NCBI GenBank assembly: GCA_002422985.1 | Contig: DITZ01000054.1 | Coordinates: forward strand, 1-22,699 | Length of the DNA: 22,699 nt | Source: Sphingomonadales bacterium UBA6171 | GTDB taxonomy: Bacteria; Pseudomonadota; Alphaproteobacteria; Sphingomonadales; Sphingomonadaceae | Direction of reading: 5' to 3' | In this document: in pieces, positions 7,266 to 13,529 of the stretch | Layout: each line of letters begins with the position of its first letter | How positions within the stretch are numbered: the first letter of the stretch is position 1 | Program-made: the position numbers and the translations under genes | Notes under the pieces: model-generated | The model's database searches: none | Told to the model about the DNA's origin: nothing | Seen by the model: only the letters and a program-made list of their open reading frames with translations

Positions 7266-8653
7266 TGCCTCTTGATATATTGGTCGTCGATGATGAAGCC
7301 GATATCCGCTCCCTCATCGCTGGTGTGCTGGAGGATGAGGGCTATCGCGCGCGCACGGCCGGCAATGCCGACGCCGCGCTGGCGGCACTGGCGGAACGGC
7401 GGCCGTCGCTCCTCATCCTCGACATCTGGCTGCAAGGCTCGCGGCTGGACGGGCTGGAACTGCTGGACGCGGTGAAGGCCAAGGATCCGTCGCTGCCGGT
7501 GCTGATCATCTCCGGCCATGGCAATCTCGATACGGCGGTGGCGGCGATCAAGCGCGGGGCCTGGGATTTCATCGAAAAACCGTTTCAGGCCGATCAGTTG
7601 CTGCTGGCCGTTGACAGAGCGACTGAAACCGAGCGGCTGCGGCGCGAGCTTTCCGAACTGCGCGCACTGGCGGGGCTGGACAATGAACTCACCGGATCGT
7701 CGCAGCTGATCAACGCCGTGCGGGCGACGATCAAGCGGGTGGGCGCCACCGGCAGCCGCGTGCTGATCCAGGGGCCGGCGGGTTCGGGCAAGGAAGTGGC
7801 CGCACGGTTGCTGCACCGCTGGTCCAGCCGGGCCAGCCGCTCCTTTGTGGTGGTGGCCGCTGCCCGCATGGCGCCCGAACGGGTGGAGGAGGAGCTTTTC
7901 GGCGAAGAGCGCGACGGCGAACTGTTGCGCCCCGGCCTGCTGGAAGTGGCCGATGGCGGCACATTGTTCATCGACGAAGTGGCCGATATGCCATTGACAA
8001 CACAGGCAAAGATTCTGCGTGTGCTGACAGACCAGAGCTTTCAGCGGGTTGGCGGCAGCCGGGCGATTGAGGTGGATGTGCGCGTCGTGTCGGCCACCGC
8101 GCGCGATCTTTCGCTGGATATCGCCGAGGGGCGCTTCCGCGAAGACCTTTATTACCGGCTGAATGTCGTGCCCGTGCGCCTGCCGCCGCTGTCGGACCGG
8201 CGGGAGGATATTGCCCATCTGGTGGAATATTTCCTGGCGCGGCTTTCCACCGAACGGCGGGTGAAAACACCGGGCATTTCGGCCGACGCGCTGGCGGCGC
8301 TGCAAGCCTATGGCTGGCCCGGCAATGTGCGCCAGCTGCGCAATGTGGTGGAACGCACGCTGATCCTGGCGCCGGCGCAGAGCATCGGGCGCATCGAGCT
8401 GGATCATCTGCCGTCGGAAATCACCGCGGAACCGGCCAGATTGCTGCCCGGCGAGGCGGCGCGCTCCATCATGGGCACACCGTTGCGCGAGGCCCGGGAG
8501 GCGTTTGAACGGGAATATCTGCGGGTGCAGATTCGGCGCTTTTCCGGCAATATTTCGCGCACCGCCGCCTTCATCGGCATGGAGCGGTCGGCTTTGCACC
8601 GCAAGCTGAAGGCGCTGGGCATCGCCGAGCATGACAAGGAAGACGAGCTATAA
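7265..8653 (+). CDS. ntrX: NtrX response regulator (GAFTGA-less NtrC-family regulator)
   Basis: This is the response regulator partner of NtrY, 462 residues. The receiver domain has D9/D10, phospho-acceptor D53 and K105. The AAA+ domain has Walker A GPAGSGKE at 170-177 and Walker B FIDE at 235-238. Where NtrC has GAFTGA, this protein reads EERDGELLRPGLLE (214-227), so the sigma-54-contacting loop is missing. This is a known trait of alphaproteobacterial NtrX proteins and suggests it works as a repressor or sigma-70-type regulator. A Fis-like helix-turn-helix lies at about 426-450. The start overlaps the ntrY stop. The gene ends 149 bases before hfq. Confidence 0.94.
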   Translation: MPLDILVVDDEADIRSLIAGVLEDEGYRARTAGNADAALAALAERRPSLLILDIWLQGSRLDGLELLDAVKAKDPSLPVLIISGHGNLDTAVAAIKRGAWDFIEKPFQADQLLLAVDRATETERLRRELSELRALAGLDNELTGSSQLINAVRATIKRVGATGSRVLIQGPAGSGKEVAARLLHRWSSRASRSFVVVAAARMAPERVEEELFGEERDGELLRPGLLEVADGGTLFIDEVADMPLTTQAKILRVLTDQSFQRVGGSRAIEVDVRVVSATARDLSLDIAEGRFREDLYYRLNVVPVRLPPLSDRREDIAHLVEYFLARLSTERRVKTPGISADALAALQAYGWPGNVRQLRNVVERTLILAPAQSIGRIELDHLPSEITAEPARLLPGEAARSIMGTPLREAREAFEREYLRVQIRRFSGNISRTAAFIGMERSALHRKLKALGIAEHDKEDEL

Positions 8654-8669
8654 GCGGAGCGTCATATAT

Positions 8670-8756
8670 CCCTGTGCACCCCGGTTGTGCAGTGCGGAAT
8701 CATGGCCTACATTTGCCGGGACGGGGCTGGTCCCGTCGGCCGACGCCTGCACAGGG
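8670..8756. repeat. Long-range inverted repeat enclosing a hairpin, upstream of hfq
   Basis: CCCTGTGCA (8670-8678) and TGCACAGGG (8748-8756) are perfect 9-base complements 69 bases apart, filling most of the ntrX-hfq gap. Inside lies a GC-rich hairpin, GACGGG (8720-8725) with CCCGTC (8732-8737), and a second TGTGCA copy (8686-8691) that could compete for the right arm. No T-run follows, so it does not look like a simple intrinsic terminator. A structured hfq leader or an ntrX 3' structure are both possible. Confidence 0.5.
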
Positions 8757-8802
8757 CGCGGATGCGGGTGCCAATGCCCGCCAAAAAGAAGGATGAGACG
8801 GC

Positions 8803-9069
8803 ATGGCTGACAAGATCAAGGGAAGTGACAAGGCCAACAGTCTGCAGGATGTTTTTCTGAACGCTGTCCGCAAGCAGAAAATTCCGGTTACCATGTTTCT
8901 GGTGAACGGGGTGAAGCTGCAAGGTGTGATCACCTGGTTTGACAATTTCTCTGTGCTGCTGCGCCGCGATGGTCATTCGCAGCTGGTGTACAAGCATGCC
9001 ATTTCGACCGTTATGCCGGCAACTCCGGTGCAATTGTTTGAGCCTGAAAGAATGGACGACGAAGATTGA
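8803..9069 (+). CDS. hfq: RNA chaperone Hfq
   Basis: This is a hexameric Sm-like RNA-binding protein that pairs small RNAs with mRNAs and affects mRNA stability. It has 88 residues, within the alphaproteobacterial range. The Sm1 region contains LQDVFLNAVRKQKIPVTMFL and the NGVKLQGVITWFDNFSVLL segment. The Sm2 motif is LVYKHAIST (61-69), close to the canonical YKHA signature. The acidic C-terminus (ERMDDED) is short. The ATG at 8803 is preceded by AAGGA (8789-8793) at a 9-base spacing. The stop overlaps the hflX start, so the pair forms the conserved hfq-hflX unit. Confidence 0.97.
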   Translation: MADKIKGSDKANSLQDVFLNAVRKQKIPVTMFLVNGVKLQGVITWFDNFSVLLRRDGHSQLVYKHAISTVMPATPVQLFEPERMDDED

Positions 9070-10391
9070 GCGAACCGCTCGCCGCCACGCGCGGGTTTGA
9101 TTCCGAAAAAGGGATAAGCTTCGGCAATCCCGCCATTGTGGTGCATCCGGTGCTGCCCTCGCGGCGTCCGGTTGCCCGCGCCCGCTCGCCAGAGGCCAGG
9201 CTGGAGGAAATCGCCGGCCTGGCCGAAGCGATCCGGCTGGACGTGCGCGCGGCCGAGGTGGTGAAACTGCGCGAAACTTCGCCCGGCAGCCTGTTTGGCA
9301 AGGGGCAGATGGAACGGCTGGCCACGCTGGTGCAGGCGTGCGAGGCCGAGGTCGTGGTGGTGGATGCGGCCGTATCGCCGGTGCAGCAGAAGAATCTGGA
9401 ATCGGCGCTGAAGGCCAAGGTGATTGACCGGACGGGCCTTATTCTGGAGATTTTCGGCGCACGGGCAGCGACGGCGGAAGGCCGGCTTCAGGTGGAACTG
9501 GCGCATCTGGAATATCAGGCCGGCCGGCTCGTCCGATCCTGGACCCACCTGGAACGGCAGCGCGGCGGCTATGGCTTTCTGGGTGGCCCCGGCGAAACCC
9601 AGATCGAGACCGACCGGCGGTTGCTGCGCGACCGTATTTCCCGGCTGAAGAAGGAGCTGGAATCGGTGCGTCGCACGCGATCGCTGCACCGCGCGCGGCG
9701 CCAGCGCACGCCGCATCCGGTGATCGCGCTGGTCGGCTATACCAACGCCGGAAAATCCACCTTGTTCAATCGCCTGACGGGTGCGGAGGTGATGGCAAAA
9801 GACCTGCTGTTCGCCACGCTGGACCCGACAATGCGCTCGATTCCGCTGCCGGGGTTGGGGAAAATCATCCTGTCGGATACGGTCGGTTTCGTGTCTGACC
9901 TGCCGACCGAGCTGGTCGCGGCTTTCCGGGCAACGCTGGAAGAAGTGACCGAGGCCGACCTGCTGGTGCATGTGCGCGACCTGTCCCACCCGGACAGCGA
10001 CGCGCAAAAGACAGACGTGGAAAACGTGCTGGAATCGCTGGGTGTGCTGGATGGCCCCGGCCATGTGCCGATGCTGGAAGTGCTGAACAAGGCGGACCTG
10101 CTGGACGAGGACATGCGCGCCGCCGCCGCCGAACGCAGCGGGCGCGGCAGCGACACGGTGCTGGTGTCGGCGCTGACCGGGGAGGGCATCGAGCGGCTGA
10201 AGCGGTTGCTCGTCGAACGGCTGCGCACGCCGACCGAGCTTGTGTCGCTCTCGCTGCACCCCGGCGATGGCCAGCGGCTCGCCTGGCTGCACGCGCATGG
10301 CGAGATCGTGCGGCAGGAAGAGCAGGGCGGACGCATCGAATTGCAGGTGCGGCTGACAACCGAGGCGCAAAGCCGCTACCGCACGCTTTAG
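9066..10391 (+). CDS. hflX: GTPase HflX, ribosome-associated
   Basis: HflX is a 50S-binding GTPase that splits or rescues stalled ribosomes during stress. The 441 residues comprise an N-terminal HflX domain (about 25-190) with the family signature GGPGETQIETDRR (173-185), and a GTPase domain. The latter has G1 GYTNAGKST (224-232), G3 DTVGF (271-275), G4 NKAD (341-344) and G5 SAL (368-370). The start is a TTG at 9066 overlapping the hfq stop as TTGA. The next in-frame ATG is at about residue 82, inside the conserved domain, so the TTG is required. The rare start codon and overlap suggest expression coupled to hfq. Nine bases separate its stop from convergent mazG, leaving no room for a terminator. 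Confidence 0.95.
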   Translation: MSEPLAATRGFDSEKGISFGNPAIVVHPVLPSRRPVARARSPEARLEEIAGLAEAIRLDVRAAEVVKLRETSPGSLFGKGQMERLATLVQACEAEVVVVDAAVSPVQQKNLESALKAKVIDRTGLILEIFGARAATAEGRLQVELAHLEYQAGRLVRSWTHLERQRGGYGFLGGPGETQIETDRRLLRDRISRLKKELESVRRTRSLHRARRQRTPHPVIALVGYTNAGKSTLFNRLTGAEVMAKDLLFATLDPTMRSIPLPGLGKIILSDTVGFVSDLPTELVAAFRATLEEVTEADLLVHVRDLSHPDSDAQKTDVENVLESLGVLDGPGHVPMLEVLNKADLLDEDMRAAAAERSGRGSDTVLVSALTGEGIERLKRLLVERLRTPTELVSLSLHPGDGQRLAWLHAHGEIVRQEEQGGRIELQVRLTTEAQSRYRTL

Positions 10392-10400
10392 ACCAACGCT

Positions 10401-11159
10401 TCAGGAGGCGCGTTTAATCGCCTGCCACAGCGCTTCCTTGCCATTAAGATCGGCGCCGGCAAAGCCGGGGTCGGCCTCTATCGCGCGGTATCGGCGTTCG
10501 AACTTGGCGGTTGCCGCGCGCAGGGCGGTTTCGCTGTCGATGCCCAGATGCCGCAGCCAGCTGGTGAGCGCGAACAGCAGGTCGCCGGCTTCCTCGGCCT
10601 GTTCGGCGGGTGTGGCGGCGGCGTCCAGCTCGGCGATTTCTTCCAGCACCTTGGCACGCGCACCGCCGGCATCTGGCCAGTCGAAGCCGGTGCGCGCGGC
10701 GCGGGCGGAGATTTTCTGCGCGCGGAGCAGGGCCGGCAGCGCCAGGGCCACCCCGTCCAGCGCGGAACCGCGCGGCCGTTCGGCGGCTTTGATTTCCTCC
10801 CAGGTCGCCTTTATTTCAGCGGCATTTGGATCGCCGGCCAGATCACCGAAAATATGCGGGTGGCGTCGTTCCATCTTGGCGCAGATGGCGTCGGCCACAT
10901 CCGCCAGCGCGAAATGGCCGGCTTCGGCGGCCATGCGGCTGTGGAACACCACTTGCAGCAGCAGATCGCCGAGTTCGTCCTTCAGCTCAGCCATGTCGCC
11001 GCGTTCGATGGCGTCGGCCACTTCATAGGCTTCTTCAACCGTATAGGGGGCGATGCTGCGGAAATCCTGCGCCTTGTCCCAGGCACAGCCATCGGGTCCG
11101 CGCAGGCGATCCATGATGGCGATCAGGCGGGCGATGGCGGGCAGGGCGTCCTGTTGCAT
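10401..11159 (-). CDS. mazG: Nucleoside triphosphate pyrophosphohydrolase MazG
   Basis: This enzyme hydrolyses (d)NTPs to NMP and pyrophosphate and helps clean nucleotide pools. The protein has 252 residues with two tandem all-alpha MazG domains. The first has EEAYEVADAI (42-51) and DELGDLLLQVVFHS (61-74), the Mg-binding acidic motifs. The second has VLEEIAELD (171-179) and EEAGDLLFAL (189-198). The GPDGCAWDKAQ segment near residue 21 is the usual N-terminal signature. The ATG at 11159 gives a typical N-terminus although no clear Shine-Dalgarno precedes it. It is convergent with hflX and divergent from the DUF1801 gene. Confidence 0.95.
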   Translation of the reverse strand: MQQDALPAIARLIAIMDRLRGPDGCAWDKAQDFRSIAPYTVEEAYEVADAIERGDMAELKDELGDLLLQVVFHSRMAAEAGHFALADVADAICAKMERRHPHIFGDLAGDPNAAEIKATWEEIKAAERPRGSALDGVALALPALLRAQKISARAARTGFDWPDAGGARAKVLEEIAELDAAATPAEQAEEAGDLLFALTSWLRHLGIDSETALRAATAKFERRYRAIEADPGFAGADLNGKEALWQAIKRAS

Positions 11160-11231
11160 GGGCTGGCCGTGCCCGAAGCCGCTGGCATGGTCAACGGCCG
11201 ATGGCTATGCTGCGCGTTGCGGAGGGTGAAG

Positions 11232-11660
11232 ATGGCGGAAAACAAGACGGTTGCAACCGACAGGAGCGTCGAAACCTATCTTGCCGGTGTGGAGCATGCG
11301 GGCCGGCAGGCCGATGCACTGGTGCTGGATGCGCTGTTCCGGCGCGTTACGGGCTGGCAGCCGAGGATGTGGGGGCCGAGCATCATCGGCTATGGCCGCT
11401 ATGAATATCGCTATGACAGCGGCCATGGCGGCAGTAGCTGCGCGACCGGCTTTTCACCACGCAAGGCGAATATGGTGCTTTATGTGCTTGGCTGTGAAGG
11501 CGAAAGCGTGCCGCTGCCGGAGCGGCTGGGCAAGTTTAAGGCGGGGAAATCCTGCCTGTATCTGAACCGGCTTGCGGATGTGGACCTGGCCGTGCTGGAG
11601 CAATTGATCCGCGACGGGCTGGTTGATCTGGAGAAGCGCTGGCCGGTTTTTCCGGCGTGA
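11232..11660 (+). CDS. DUF1801 domain protein (YdhG-like fold)
   Basis: This is a 142-residue soluble protein of the DUF1801 family, biochemical function unknown. Recognisable family motifs are MWGPSIIGYGRYEYRYDSG (about 46-64), TGFSPRKANMVLYV, GKFKAGKSCLYLNRLADVD, and a C-terminal helix IRDGLVDLE. The ATG at 11232 has a good Shine-Dalgarno GGAGG (11221-11225) six bases upstream. The frame is open further upstream, but that part is antisense to mazG and has no family similarity. The gene is monocistronic, facing the 55-residue membrane protein gene across a 52-base AT-rich gap with only a weak imperfect hairpin (11676-11692). Confidence 0.85.
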   Translation: MAENKTVATDRSVETYLAGVEHAGRQADALVLDALFRRVTGWQPRMWGPSIIGYGRYEYRYDSGHGGSSCATGFSPRKANMVLYVLGCEGESVPLPERLGKFKAGKSCLYLNRLADVDLAVLEQLIRDGLVDLEKRWPVFPA

Positions 11661-11712
11661 AAGGCAGCGCAATTTCAGCATCAATCATACTGATAATCTG
11701 TATTATGTTAAG

Positions 11713-11880
11713 TCACACTATGCCCAACAGCCGGATCAGCGCCGCGCCGCCCGCAAATATCCCGGCCCACAGCAGCGCCAGCCGCAGTGCCTTGCTCCAG
11801 CCAAGCGCCCCGAAATGACTCCAGTTGAGACCAACCACCAGCACGAGCGCGAGCGCAAGAAAGGTCAGCCCCAACATCAT
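11713..11880 (-). CDS. Small two-helix membrane protein, 55 residues, function unknown
   Basis: This is a short frame of 55 codons starting ATGATG. The predicted protein is almost entirely hydrophobic. A first segment of about 18 residues (LGLTFLALALVLVVGL, residues 3-18) is followed by a small loop with N, W, S, H (NWSHFGALGWSK) and a second segment (about 32-53, LRLALLWAGIFAGGAALI). It probably makes a helical hairpin in the inner membrane. The first ATG overlaps the upstream metallo-hydrolase stop (ATGA at 11877-11880), so translation is likely coupled. The last gene of the tatD unit, it ends 52 bases from the convergent DUF1801 gene. I do not recognise a family. The codon pattern, hydrophobicity and overlap argue that it is real. 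Confidence 0.7.
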   Translation of the reverse strand: MMLGLTFLALALVLVVGLNWSHFGALGWSKALRLALLWAGIFAGGAALIRLLGIV

Positions 11881-12641
11881 GCCTCCCACGTCCGTCCATC
11901 ATAGCCCGGCGTAACCCCGTCGGGCAGCATAGCCAGCAGCGCGTCATGGTCCATGGATTGATCCATATGCGTCAGCCAGGCCGCGCGGGGTTGCGCGCGT
12001 GCAATCCAGTCCAGCGTCTGGTCCAGATGGCTGTGCGTCGGATGTGGCCGATGCCGCAGGGCATCGACGATCCACAGGTCCAGCCCGTCCAGCAACGGCC
12101 AGCAATCTTCCCTCAGGCCGTCGAGGTCGGTTGAATAGGCCAACGCCCTGCCGCCGGCCTCGAAGCGAAATCCCATGCTGTGCACCGGTCCGTGCCGCTG
12201 TTGAAACGGCCTCACCACAATGTCACCGAATATCATGCTATCGATCAATACATGCGCTCTGGCTGTCGGCGGATAACCCGCCCTGCCCGCAAAAACATAG
12301 GAAAAGCGGGTGCGGATGCTCGCGCGCGTCGCCAGGTCCATATAGCAGTCGATCTCGCGGCCGGATGCCTGATACAGCGCGCGCAGATCATCAATGCCGT
12401 GGCAGTGATCGGCATGATCATGGGTGTAGAGCACGGCCGTCAGCCAGCCGACATCGGCGCTCAGCAGCTGTTCGCGCAAATCAGGACCGCTATCCACCAG
12501 CAGCCGCGTGTCACCATGTTCCACCAATATCGAGGCGCGCCGCCGCCGGTTGCGCGGATTGGCGGGATCGCAATCGCCCCAGTCATTGCCGATGCGGGGC
12601 ACGCCCGACGATGTGCCGCAGCCCAGCATGACGACGCGCAT
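11877..12641 (-). CDS. Metallo-beta-lactamase-fold hydrolase, PhnP-like
   Basis: This is a 254-residue metal-dependent hydrolase, closest in layout to PhnP-type phosphodiesterases of the metallo-beta-lactamase superfamily; the real substrate is unknown. The N-terminus MLGCGTSSGVPRIG (5-18) is the typical first strand and glycine loop. The dimetal motif THDHADH lies at 73-79. Further likely ligands are H154, D172 (in STDLD) and H225 (in LTHMD). The motif CDPANPRNRRRRASILV is the family's second signature. The ATG at 12641 overlaps the tatD stop by one base (TGATG). The frame stays open upstream of this ATG, but that extension is antisense-frame shadow of tatD. Confidence 0.88.
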   Translation of the reverse strand: MRVVMLGCGTSSGVPRIGNDWGDCDPANPRNRRRRASILVEHGDTRLLVDSGPDLREQLLSADVGWLTAVLYTHDHADHCHGIDDLRALYQASGREIDCYMDLATRASIRTRFSYVFAGRAGYPPTARAHVLIDSMIFGDIVVRPFQQRHGPVHSMGFRFEAGGRALAYSTDLDGLREDCWPLLDGLDLWIVDALRHRPHPTHSHLDQTLDWIARAQPRAAWLTHMDQSMDHDALLAMLPDGVTPGYDGRTWEA

Positions 12642-13417
12642 CAGATCGCCATTTTCCCGAACAGCGCCAATGTATTGCGCGCGGTAGTTTCCATCAGTTC
12701 GCCTTCGGAAACACCCCGGATGCCGGCCAGAAAGCGCGCGGTGTGCGCAACATGCGCCGGCTCGCAGGTGCGGCCGCGCACCGGCACCGGTGCCAGGAAG
12801 GGCGCGTCGGTTTCCACCAGCAGCCGGTCGGCCGGCAGCCAGGCTGCGGTTGCCGCCAAATCCTTGGCATTGCGGAAGGTAACGATGCCGGAGATCGAGA
12901 TATAGGCCCCCAGCGCCAGACAGGTTTCCGCCAGCGCGCGCGAGGCGGTGAAACAATGGATCACCAGCGGAAAAACACCCTGCCCCATTTCCCCGGTCAG
13001 GATGGCGGCGGTATCCGCCTCCGCATCGCGTGTGTGAACGATGAGCGGCAGGCCGGTTTGGCGCGACGCGGCAATATGCGATCGAAAGCTGCGCCGCTGC
13101 CGTTCCCGGTCTGACTTGTCATAATAATAGTCCAGCCCGGTCTCGCCGATGCCAACCACCTTGGGATGCTGCGCCGCCTCGACCAGCCGGACGGTATCCA
13201 TATCGGGGTGCAGGTCGGCCTCGTGCGGGTGGATGCCCACGGTTGCGAACACATGGGCGTTGCGCTCGGCGCCGGCAATCACCGCGGCCCATTCGGATTC
13301 GCGCGTGGCGATGGAGATCATCGCCGTCACCCCCGCGTCAGCCGCGCGCGCCAGCACGGCGGCTTCATCCTCGACAAGGCCCGGATAGTTCAGATGGCAG
13401 TGGGAATCGATCAACAT
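12641..13417 (-). CDS. tatD: TatD-family metal-dependent deoxyribonuclease
   Basis: A TIM-barrel hydrolase of the TatD family, linked to 3'-5' DNase activity and DNA repair or fragmentation; 258 residues. The metal-binding start MLIDSHCHLNYPG has H6 and H8. Further family motifs are VGIGETGLDYYYD, LIVHTRDAE, VIHCFTAS and LLVETDAPFLAPVP, holding the remaining metal ligands. An upstream in-frame start would add 13 residues with no homology. The ATG at 13417 is preceded by GGCAGG at a suitable distance, so I chose it. The gene is first in a tatD, metallo-hydrolase, small membrane protein unit and divergent from the Mrp operon across 112 bases. Confidence 0.94.
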   Translation of the reverse strand: MLIDSHCHLNYPGLVEDEAAVLARAADAGVTAMISIATRESEWAAVIAGAERNAHVFATVGIHPHEADLHPDMDTVRLVEAAQHPKVVGIGETGLDYYYDKSDRERQRRSFRSHIAASRQTGLPLIVHTRDAEADTAAILTGEMGQGVFPLVIHCFTASRALAETCLALGAYISISGIVTFRNAKDLAATAAWLPADRLLVETDAPFLAPVPVRGRTCEPAHVAHTARFLAGIRGVSEGELMETTARNTLALFGKMAI

Positions 13418-13425
13418 GATGTGCC

Positions 13426-13437
13426 TGCCATATGGCA
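13426..13437. repeat. 12-base perfect palindrome in the tatD leader
   Basis: TGCCATATGGCA is a perfect palindrome nine bases upstream of the tatD start and overlapping its Shine-Dalgarno side. An 8-base palindrome, GTTGCAAC, lies at 13447-13454. Either could bind a dimeric regulator in the tatD/mnhA divergent region; no factor is recognised. Confidence 0.4.
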
Positions 13438-13529
13438 TGTGCGGCCGTTGCAACACCCTCCTCTGCCGGCGAAATCCGGCGGCGCGGCTCGACGTACGGC
13501 GACAGGCCCCCTAGAAGCTACAGCCGAAG

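Noticed and set aside
7136..8632. 498-residue minus-strand frame across ntrX
   Set aside because: Same antisense shadow pattern, with no motif or ribosome-binding site; the plus-strand NtrX has all family motifs.
8718..8737. GC-rich hairpin as an intrinsic terminator for ntrX
   Set aside because: The stem is good, but no T-tract follows; it fits better as part of a larger leader structure.
11676..11692. Hairpin in the convergent gap after the DUF1801 gene as a bidirectional terminator
   Set aside because: The stem is only six pairs with a mismatch and there is no T-run, so it is too weak to call.
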